From Acidimicrobiia bacterium (GTDB taxonomy: Bacteria > Actinomycetota > Acidimicrobiia > IMCC26256 > JAOSJL01), in contig JAOSJL010000003.1 in NCBI GenBank assembly GCA_027494115.1, positions 1-64,000 of the forward strand: a DNA stretch of 64,000 nucleotides. The letters are read 5' to 3'. This document shows, piece after piece, positions 57,264 to 64,000 of the stretch; position 1 is the first letter of the stretch, and each line of letters opens with the position of its first letter. The notes beneath the pieces were generated by a model that saw only the letters and a program-made list of their open reading frames with translations, made no database searches and was not told where the DNA came from. Position numbers and translations under genes: made by a program.

Positions 57264-57359
57264 ATGAGCGAGGCCGCCGACACTCGGACGATGCCGACGC
57301 GCCGCGGCCGAGCGTGGCCCGAGCGGCCCGGCCCGAAGGGCCAGGAGCGGGGATCATGA
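57264..57359 (+). CDS. Micro-ORF, first tandem unit
   Basis: 31 residues, MSEAADTRTMPTRRGRAW plus PERPGPKGQERGS, Arg/Pro-rich and basic in the second half. It is the first start codon after the TATAGT promoter. Its first seven residues MSEAADT are identical to those of the 87-residue protein at 57817, suggesting that the cassette arose by duplicating that gene's 5' end with its ribosome-binding site. Coding status is unproven. Confidence 0.45.
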   Translation: MSEAADTRTMPTRRGRAWPERPGPKGQERGS

Positions 57360-57816
57360 GCGAGGCCGCCGACACTCGGACGATGCCGACGCGCCGCGGC
57401 CGAGCGTGGCCCGAGCGGCCCGGCCCGAAGGGCCAGGAGCGGGGATCATGAGCGAGGCCGCCGACACTCGGACGATGCCGACGCGCCGCGGCCGAGCGTG
57501 GCCCGAGCGGCCCGGCCCGAAGGGCCAGGAGCGGGGAACATGAGCGAGGCCGCCGACACTCGGACGATGCCGACGCGCCGCGGCCGAGCGTGGCCCGAGC
57601 GGCCCGGCCCGAAGGGCCAGGAGCGGGGAACATGAGCGAGGCCGCCGACACTCGGACGATGCCGACGCGCCGCGGCCGAGCGTGGCCCGAGCGGCCCGGC
57701 CCGAAGGGCCAGGAGCGGGGGAACATGAGCGAGGCCGCCGACACTCGGACGATGCCGACGCGCCGCGGCCGAGCGTGGCCCGAGCGGCCCGGCCCGAAGG
57801 GCCAGGAGCGGGGATC
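57264..57816 (+). repeat. Array of six tandem 92-bp cassettes, each a self-coupled 31-codon micro-ORF
   Basis: ATG codons fall at 57264, 57356, 57448, 57540, 57632 and 57725, then at 57817 for the next gene; the period is 92 bp except for one 93-bp unit. Each unit reads MSEAADTRTMPTRRGRAW followed by PERPGPKGQERGS (or GT/GN) and ends in TGA overlapping the next ATG. Because 92 is not a multiple of three, each unit restarts in a new frame. The fifth unit carries one extra G and fuses in frame to the sixth (57632-57820, 62 residues). Each unit ends with AGGAGCGGGG, a ribosome-binding site for the next start, and contains the hairpin GGCCCGAAGGGCC. Confidence 0.85.
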
Positions 57817-58080
57817 ATGAGCGAGGCTGCCGACACGCCGGCCGGCGGCGGATCGTTCGTCCGCCGGGCGGCGCGAACCGTCGCCCGCCCCGTCACCGAC
57901 CCGATGACCCGTCGCTTCGACGACATGGAGCGCCGGATCGACGAGCTGACGCGGGCCGTATGCGAGGTCCGCGATCGCGTCGAGGCCGACCTGGCATCGA
58001 TCGTCGAGCTCTCCCTCGAGCTCCAGCGCACCGCCGACACCCTGGCCGAGGCGGCGCGGCCCGACGATCCGACCGGGTGA
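57817..58080 (+). CDS. Small coiled-coil protein heading the GT operon
   Basis: 87 residues: MSEAADTPAGGGSFVRRAAR, a basic linker, then a coiled-coil (MERRIDELTRAVCEVRDRVE ... IVELSLELQRTADTLAEAAR). Length and charge pattern resemble small structural or scaffold proteins found beside polysaccharide glycosyltransferases. The stop overlaps the next start (GTGA), and the start overlaps the last cassette's stop (ATGA). Function unknown. Confidence 0.65.
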   Translation: MSEAADTPAGGGSFVRRAARTVARPVTDPMTRRFDDMERRIDELTRAVCEVRDRVEADLASIVELSLELQRTADTLAEAARPDDPTG

Positions 58081-60529
58081 CCGAGTCAGGCGTCGGGCAC
58101 CGCCTCGTCCTCGATGTCCAGGCCCTTCAGAGCCCCCACCACGCCGAGCGCGGGATCGGGCGCTACGTGGCCGAGCACGCAGCCTCTCTCCTCGCCGCGG
58201 GCGCGCCCGTGTCGGCTCTGGTCCTCGACCCCCTGCTGCCGGTACCGATGGCCGACGTAGCCGGGCTCGCCGACTCGGGGCTCTTCGCGTGGAACACGCC
58301 GGAGGTCGTGCGCGCCGCCTCGCACGACGGCCCGGTCGCCTACCACGTGATGTCGCCGTTCGAGGACGCCCGGCCCGTCGACGGCGTCGTGACACCTCAC
58401 GGCGTGCTCGGAGCCGACGCACTGGTCGTGACCCTCTACGACGCGATCCCGTTCGTGATGGCGGCCGAGTACCAGCGCGGGTGGTGGTCTCGGCAATTCC
58501 TGCGCCGCCGGGCCAGGCTCGTCGCCACCGCCGACCTCGTCCTCGCGATCTCCGAGAGCACCGCTCGCGACGCCGTGGAGGTTCTGGGCGTCGAGTGCTC
58601 GCGCGTAAGGGTGATCGGCGGTGCCGCGGCGTCGTTCTTCCGCGCAGAGGAGCCCGGCGACGGCACCGACGAGATCCTCGCAGCGTCGATACCGGCGCTG
58701 CACCGCCCGTTCGTGATGAGCGTCTCCGGCGACGATCCCCGCAAGGACCCTGAGACGCTCATCGACGCGTTCGCCCTGATGCCTCGCGACCTGCGCCGCG
58801 AGCACCAGCTCGTGATCGCGTGCACGCTCACACCCGAGGCGGCGGGCAAGTGGCGGCGGCACGCCCACGACCGCGGTCTGGGTGAGGACGACGTCGTCCT
58901 CACCGGCTACGTCTCCGATGCCGCACTGCGCGCGCTCTACCGGAGAACCTCCCTCTTCGCGTTCACGTCGAGGTACGAGGGGTTCGGCCTACCGGTGCTC
59001 GAAGCGGCGCGGTGCGGCGCTCCGGTGATCACTGCGTCATCGTCGTCTCTACCCGAGATCCTCGACTGCCCCGAATCGACATTCCCGCCCGGAGCCCCCG
59101 ACGAGTGCGCTGCTCTCATGGAGGCAGCTCTCCAAGGCGACGCCCTGCGCGCAGTGCTGCGTGAGGCCGGAGAACGGGCGGCGGCGCGTCACACATGGGC
59201 GGCAGTAGCCGACCGGACCATCAGCGCGCTGTCGTCGCTCGACCCGGGCACCTCGCCCGCCGCCGCAGCCCTGCAGCGTCGCCGCCGCGGCAGGATCGAA
59301 CTCCGACGCGTCGCTCTGGTGGGGCCGTTCCCGCCCGCCCGCTCCGGTGTCGCCGACTACAACAGCCGCGTCGCTGCCGCTCTGGCGGCCGGCACGGACC
59401 TGACCGCCTTCTCCGAGGAGCCTCCTACGCGCGCAACGCCGGCCGAGGGTTTCCGCCGCCTCCCCGCAGGCGCTCTCGGTAGGACGTTCAGCCCGGCGGC
59501 GTTCGACCACCTCCTCTACGTGCTCGGCAACAGCCACCATCACCGGCGCACGTTCGCGCTCGCGTTACGGTACCCGGGAGTCGTGTGGCTCCACGACGCA
59601 TCGCTCGCTGGGCTGTACCTCACCGCTGCGGGCCTCTACCTCCCCGGCATCGACCCCGAGACGATCGACTTCGACGGCGCACGCGTCGAGATGCGCTCCG
59701 CCGTCGAGCGCAACGCCGGGCCCGACGCGGCCGACCTCGGCGAGGATTGGTGGCGACCGGAAGCGTACGTGCGCGCCGGCCTGACGATGACCGAGGAGGT
59801 GCTGCGCGGGGCCCGAGCCGTAATAGTCAGCACGGAGTCCGCGCGCGACCTCGTCGCACCGTGCGTCCCCGACGGCGTCCCCCTGACAGTGATTCCGCTC
59901 TCCTCACCACCGTCCGAGCGGGAGGTGAGCATCGACGACGGCGGCCCACCATGGATCGTGAGCGTGGGCGTCGTCTCCTCCGCCAAACGTGTCGACGATC
60001 TCCTGCGCGCGGTCGCCGTGGCAGCCGGCGGAGCCCCCCTGCGGCTGGCGCTCGTCGGCGACGTCGACCCCGACTACGCGTCGTCGCTGTTGCGGCTTGC
60101 AGACGACCTGGGCCTCGGCGACTCGGTCGTCGTCACGGGTTTCGTCGCCGACTCCGAGTACCGGCGCTGGATGCGCGCGCATCGCTAGTCGTCCAGCTGC
60201 GCCGGCAGTCCCACGGTGAGGGCTCAGCGGCGATCGCCGACGCCCTCGCCGCCGGCCGGCCCGTCCTCACGAGCATCGCCTCCGCGGCGGAGCTTCCCGC
60301 GGGGGTCGTCGAGCAGGTCCCGCACGACATCGGCGCCGGCGCGCTCGGCGACCGGATCAAGTCGCTCCTCGGCGACCCGGACCACCTCGACCACCTCGGC
60401 GAGGCAGCACTGCGCCACGCCGGGGCGCGGACGTTCGCCGACGTAGCCGCCGAAGTGCTCGAAGTGCTCGAAGTGCTGCGCGCGGCCGGTCACCCCGCGT
60501 TCCCCGCTCCCATCGCCGCCCTAAGGTGA
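58077..60529 (+). CDS. Bifunctional double GT4 glycosyltransferase (frameshifted near 60180)
   Basis: About 817 residues containing two complete GT-B enzymes. The first (1-395) has RLVLDVQALQSPHHAERGIG, SVSGDDPRKDPETLIDAFAL and SRYEGFGLPVLEAARCGAPVI. The second (405-817) has VALVGPFPPARSGVADYNSR, WLHDASLAGLYLTAAGLYLP, SVGVVSSAKRVDDLLRAVAV and, after one restored base near 60180, MRAASLVVQLRRQSHGEGSA. Such tandem GT4 fusions occur in O-antigen and capsule clusters and usually add successive sugars. GTGA overlap with the small coiled-coil gene. Confidence 0.85.
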
Positions 60530-60536
60530 GCACCCG

Positions 60537-61745
60537 ATGACGACGATCGGCCTCTGGGGCGGCTTCGACCTCGAGTCGCTCGGCGCACAGCTCGCGCTCC
60601 GAGTCGTGCGCGCCGAGCTCGAGCGACGCCTCCCCACCGCCGCCGTGCGCGCCTTCGCCCCCTACGGGGCAACGCGCCCGATCCCGTTCGACGGTGGGGA
60701 GCCGGTGGAGCCACTCGACCCACCGAGCCCCGAGCACATCAGGGCCCTCGCCGACGCGCTCGACCTCGTGGTCGTGGTGGGCGACCTCGCCGATCTCGAT
60801 CCCGTCGCCCTAGCCTCGGCGTACGGGGTGCCCGAGGCGACCGCCTCGGCGCTCGCGCACCTCCTGGTGACCGGGCTGCCCGAGGTGCCGCTGGCGTGGA
60901 GTTCCGTCTCGGTCCCTGCGCACCTCGCGGAGGACGCGCCGCGGTGCGCGCGCGTTAGCGTCGTCGACACGCCGTCGATCGGCGTGCTCCCAGGGGTGGA
61001 TCGTGTGCCGGAGCCCGCGGTGCTCGCAACGCGTGTGTTCCCGCGGCGCGTTGTGGACAAGCGGCTCTCCTTCCTGCGTGCGATGGGGTGGTGGCCCGCG
61101 CAAGGGTCCCCGACGGTGGTGCAGGGCGGAGCCGTCGATGCCGACCGCGCGGGAGAGGTCGCCGAGGCCCTCGGCCGCGCTTCCGTCGTCGTCGTCGAAG
61201 CGGACTCCGGCGACTCTGCGTTTGCCGACGCACTGACGGCGCTCCTGCCGGCAGCGCTGCGCGTCCCGGCACTCGCGGGTGTCGAGGACAGGGTCGCCGC
61301 CGTCGCCTCATCCCGTGCAGTGGTCGCCGCCTCCCCGACACTGCGAGCTCTCGCCGTCGCCTACGGCCGCCCCGTCGCGGGCCTCGACACCGCCGCGTCA
61401 CCGGAAGCCCCGCAACCGGCCGGCGCTCCGGCGGAGATCCTCGATGCCGAGTACGACTCTCTCGCTGCCCTCGTCGCCGGCGCGGACGTTACGCCTCTCG
61501 TCGCTGCCGAGGTGGCGGCCGTCCGGGCAGCCCTCGATGCTCGCGGTCGCAGACTCGCGATCGAGAGATCTGCGATGGCCGACTACGTCGCGTCCATCCA
61601 GTCGGACTACGAGGGCCGCCTCGCGCGCTGCGCCGACGAGGCCGGCGCCGTCGCGCGCGAGAACGCCCTGCTCCGCAGTCGCTGGTCGATACGACTGCGA
61701 TCGGCAGCAGGGCGCGCCGCCCGCCGGATGGTTCGTCGACCGTGA
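60537..61745 (+). CDS. Polysaccharide pyruvyl transferase-like protein
   Basis: 402 residues. It begins MTTIGLWGGFDLESLGAQLA, a pattern like the GxxGxxNxGDxxL start of CsaB/PssM-type pyruvyl transferases, and has FPRRVVDKRLSFLRAMGWWP and a C-terminal coiled-coil (DYVASIQSDYEGRLARCADE). The similarity is distant and catalytic residues are not certain. TAAGGT lies nine bases before the ATG, 8 bp after the double GT4. Its stop overlaps the next start (GTGA). Probably modifies or binds the same glycan. Confidence 0.55.
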   Translation: MTTIGLWGGFDLESLGAQLALRVVRAELERRLPTAAVRAFAPYGATRPIPFDGGEPVEPLDPPSPEHIRALADALDLVVVVGDLADLDPVALASAYGVPEATASALAHLLVTGLPEVPLAWSSVSVPAHLAEDAPRCARVSVVDTPSIGVLPGVDRVPEPAVLATRVFPRRVVDKRLSFLRAMGWWPAQGSPTVVQGGAVDADRAGEVAEALGRASVVVVEADSGDSAFADALTALLPAALRVPALAGVEDRVAAVASSRAVVAASPTLRALAVAYGRPVAGLDTAASPEAPQPAGAPAEILDAEYDSLAALVAGADVTPLVAAEVAAVRAALDARGRRLAIERSAMADYVASIQSDYEGRLARCADEAGAVARENALLRSRWSIRLRSAAGRAARRMVRRP

Positions 61746-63044
61746 CCCATTCAAGTCGATCCGACACGTTCGTGATTCCCGGTTGTGCCACGCCGCTGAT
61801 ATCGGTGTGCATGGTCACCTACGGAGCACGCGATTGGGTCGAACGCACGCTCCGGGCGCTCGTCGACCACACTCACGTCGCCTACGAGCTGATCGTCGTA
61901 GACAACGGCTCGACCGACGGCACCGTGGAGATGCTGCAGTCACGTCTGCACGGCGCGACGATCGTCGTCGCCGGCCGCAACCTCGGGTTCGCTGCAGGAA
62001 ACGACCTCGCAGTAGCACACGCGCGAGGACGTTACGTGTGCCTCCTGAACCCGGACGCGCTCGTGCCGCCGGGCTGGGCGGCCGATCTCCTCTCGCCGTT
62101 CGAATCCGATCCGTCGATCGGAGCGACGGTCCCGGTGTTCGTCTGGCCCGACGGCGTCCTCCAGGAGGCAGGTTCGATCGTCGAGGCCGATGGCCGCGTC
62201 GTCGCCTACGGCGCCCGAGAGGACGCAGACGACCCCGAGCACCGGTTCCCGCGAGAGGTCCCGTACGCGTCCGCCGCGTGCCTCGTGATTCCCAGGTCGG
62301 TCTACCTCCGCCTCGGCGGGCTCGATCCGGCCTTCGGTACCGGCTACTACGAGGACGTCGACCTCGCGTTCGAGCTGGCGGCCGTCGGGCTCCACGTCCG
62401 CCTCCAGCCGTCGGTGCGGGTGGTCCACGCCCAGGGGGCGACCGCCCCCAGCCACGAGGTCGCCGTTGCGCGGCGCGACGCCAACCAGGCGCTCTTCGTG
62501 GAGCGTTGGGGGTGGCGTCTCGCCGGACGGCCCACGGTCTTCGGCGCGCACCTGCCGCATCGTCGCTACGCCGCGCGACTTCGGTGCGCCCGATCGTGTC
62601 CTCCTCGTCTACCCGAGACTCCCCGAACCCGGCACGGGCGCGGCATGGGAGGCCGGCGAATCCCTACGCGACGGCCGGGTGACGCTCCTCGTGCTCGAGG
62701 GCGGCGGGCGCGAGAGTGCGGCGGCCGGCGCATGGCTGGCGCGCGGCGTAGAGGTCGCGTCGCCCGACGACCCTGCGCGGTGGCTGGCCGAGCGGCGCTT
62801 CCACTTCGCTGCGATCATGGCCGACCCCGCCGTGACAGCGGGCCTCGACGATGCCCTGGCCGACACCCAACCGCAGGCAGCGAGGTCGCCGTTGCCCGAC
62901 GGAGAGCACCTCGGGGACCCGGAGCGCTCGGAGGCTCTCCTGCTCGACCTCGGCCTCGTCCCTTCGGGTCGGGGCAATCGGGGTGTTCGTGGCGGCCGGC
63001 GCGCCCACCTCGAGGGCAGCAGACGCGATGCCGCCCACGCCTAG
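61742..63044 (+). CDS. GT2-family glycosyltransferase (rhamnosyltransferase type) with extra C-terminal domain (frameshifted near 62570)
   Basis: About 434 residues. GT2 core: LISVCMVTYGARDWVERTLR, LIVVDNGSTDGTVEML, NLGFAAGNDLAVAHARGRYV, LLNPDALVPPGWAADL (the DxD-like NPDA) and GGLDPAFGTGYYEDVDLAFE. After a probable two-base loss in a GC repeat near 62570 it continues RRYAARDFGAPDRVLLVYPR, a second Rossmann-like domain reminiscent of the start of a GT4, which may be truncated. The last 30 codons are uncertain: another frame ends at 63054 with GAIGVFVAAGAPTSRAADAM. Converges with and overlaps the Wzt-like gene by a few bases. Confidence 0.8.
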
Positions 63045-64000
63045 CCCTCGCTGACGACCCTGCCGGCTCCGTCGTCGCTACCGACCCCGCCTCCGACGCC
63101 AGGGCGCACCTCGACAGCGAGAGGCACGTCGACGGTGCCGTCTGCGACGCCGGGGTTCATCACCTCGAAGCGCTCCTGCTGCTCGTGCCACGCGAAGACG
63201 GTCCCGCCGTCGGTGCTGGTGATACCCAGTGTTATCGGGTACTCGCCGTCGAGGAACGGCACCCTCGGCACCGTCAGGATGATCTCGCCACGTCCGCTCA
63301 GAGGCGGGATGACGACGCCCATCGCGTGAGTCGTGATCCCGAAGAGCTTGCGTCCGGCGTTGTCGTGGATCGCGAACGAGATCGAGAGGTCGTCGACATC
63401 GCCGTCGGCCTCGTACCCGATGCGCACTGCTAGCGGCTCACCCGGGAGCACGTACTGGCGCTCCCCGATCCCGGGTGCTCGATCCTCACTCCTGCCATGC
63501 GTACCGGCGGGGCGGGTACGGGGGCCGCGTGACCCCCGCCATCGGGTACGGCTGCGGCCCCACCCGGCAGTAGGTGCTCCCGCAGAACGCGCACCGCCTC
63601 GCCCGCGCCGCCCGAGAACAGGAGGTTGCCGTGATCCAGCACCGCGGCCTCGTTGCAGATCTGGCGCACCAGATCAGCAGCGTGCGAGACGACGATGATC
63701 GTGCGCCCTTCCCGTTGAAGCTGACGGACCCGGTTGAGGCACTTGCGCTGGAACGCCTCGTCCCCAACGGCGAGGACCTCGTCGACGAGAAGGATGTCGG
63801 GATCCACATTGACCGCGACGGCGAAGCCGAGCCTCACGTACATGCCGGACGAGTAGTGACGGACCTGCTGGTCGATGAACCGCTCGAGCTCGGCGAATCC
63901 GACCATGTCGTCGAATCGCCTGTCGATCTCCCTGCGCGAGAGGCCGAGGATCGAGGCGTTCAGATAGACGTTCTCGCGTCCTGTCAGCTCCGGGTGGAAT
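63041..64000 (-). CDS. Wzt-like polysaccharide ABC exporter ATPase, 5' end off the window (frameshifted near 63478)
   Basis: Only the C-terminal part of about 320 residues is present; Walker A lies beyond 64000. Visible are [20 protein letters not shown], signature [20 protein letters not shown], Walker [13 protein letters not shown] and switch His in [13 protein letters not shown]. After a restored base near 63478 (join [20 protein letters not shown]) a beta-sandwich Wzt C-terminal domain follows, which in this family recognises the glycan end before export. This ties the whole 51-64 kb region to an ABC-exported surface polysaccharide. The permease is presumably just outside the window. Confidence 0.88.

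Noticed and set aside
57264..57816. CRISPR-like array.
   Set aside because: The units are contiguous with no unique spacers and no cas genes are nearby.
57217..58422. Long minus-strand open frames through the 92-bp array (repeated GPSGRAARATLGRG).
   Set aside because: They exist because the repeat lacks stops on that strand, have no ribosome-binding site, and oppose the operon's well-supported coding strand.
1..64000. Programmed ribosomal frameshifting as the reason for the many frame switches.
   Set aside because: The sites share no slippery heptamer or downstream structure, occur in unrelated genes and go in both directions; homopolymer error explains them better.
1..64000. Insertion sequences, prophage genes, integrase or attachment sites.
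   Set aside because: No transposase, integrase or phage structural motif is visible on either strand.
1..64000. tRNA, rRNA or riboswitch structures.
   Set aside because: I found no cloverleaf with conserved TTCRA loop or known riboswitch core by eye; a covariance search would be needed to exclude short or diverged ones.

Overview
The window is about 70% G+C, coding-dense and strongly actinobacterial. It has F420/FMN-type split-barrel and luciferase-like enzymes, an LPxTG surface protein, an NlpC/P60 cell-wall hydrolase, frequent GTG starts, many GTGA/ATGA stop-start overlaps, and promoters whose -10 box (TAGNNT) sits directly in front of the start codon. The acyl-CoA dehydrogenase with a helical N-terminal extension and the secreted proteins with 42-residue 'GYW' repeats fit an uncultured member of class Acidimicrobiia. 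No rRNA or tRNA gene is visible, so this placement is an inference.

Layout. 0.1-5.3 kb: GHMP sugar kinase, a heterodimeric ABC exporter pair and a small Rossmann-like protein. 5.4-11.4 kb: FtsH-like membrane AAA protease, DUF4395 and MauE/DoxX-type membrane proteins, an MBL-fold hydrolase and a two-gene ABC-2 exporter. 11.4-20 kb: CoA-thioester metabolism (MaoC hydratase, two acyl-CoA dehydrogenases, HpcH/HpaI lyase) interleaved with an MsbA-type exporter, an SGNH hydrolase and a DedA-like protein. 20-32 kb: envelope and redox genes (lipoprotein, F420-type enzymes, NlpC/P60 endopeptidase, SelD, LPxTG protein, hydrolase-thioredoxin fusion, GH3 glucosidase, PGRP amidase with repeats). 32-35 kb: two adjacent paralogous regulators, each made of two fused TetR modules. 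35-39.5 kb: three GT4 glycosyltransferases plus a nucleotide-sugar reductase. 39.6-41.5 kb: a small hydrolase operon. 41.6-46.9 kb: a complete branched-chain amino-acid (Liv) ABC uptake system, with LivH carrying an extra N-terminal extracytoplasmic domain. 47-51 kb: DUF554 protein, a repeat-bearing spacer and an FG-GAP/GYW-repeat secreted protein. 51-64 kb: a polysaccharide (O-antigen/teichoic-type) cluster in two divergent, translationally coupled operons. The left arm is methyltransferase, two GT4s, a micro-ORF, another GT4 and a GT-C membrane enzyme. The right arm is a micro-ORF array, a coiled-coil protein, a double GT4, a pyruvyl-transferase-like protein and a GT2, convergent with a Wzt-like ABC ATPase that runs off the window.

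Two features dominate interpretation. First, about 40 one- or two-base indels, nearly all in G/C runs, break otherwise intact genes. They look like unpolished sequence rather than biology, and I annotate the genes across them. Second, a 92-bp cassette occurs as six tandem copies at the head of the right polysaccharide operon and once more, on the other strand, between two glycosyltransferase genes. Each copy is a 31-32 codon ORF whose stop overlaps the next start (ATGA/GTGA). This is my best candidate for an undescribed element.
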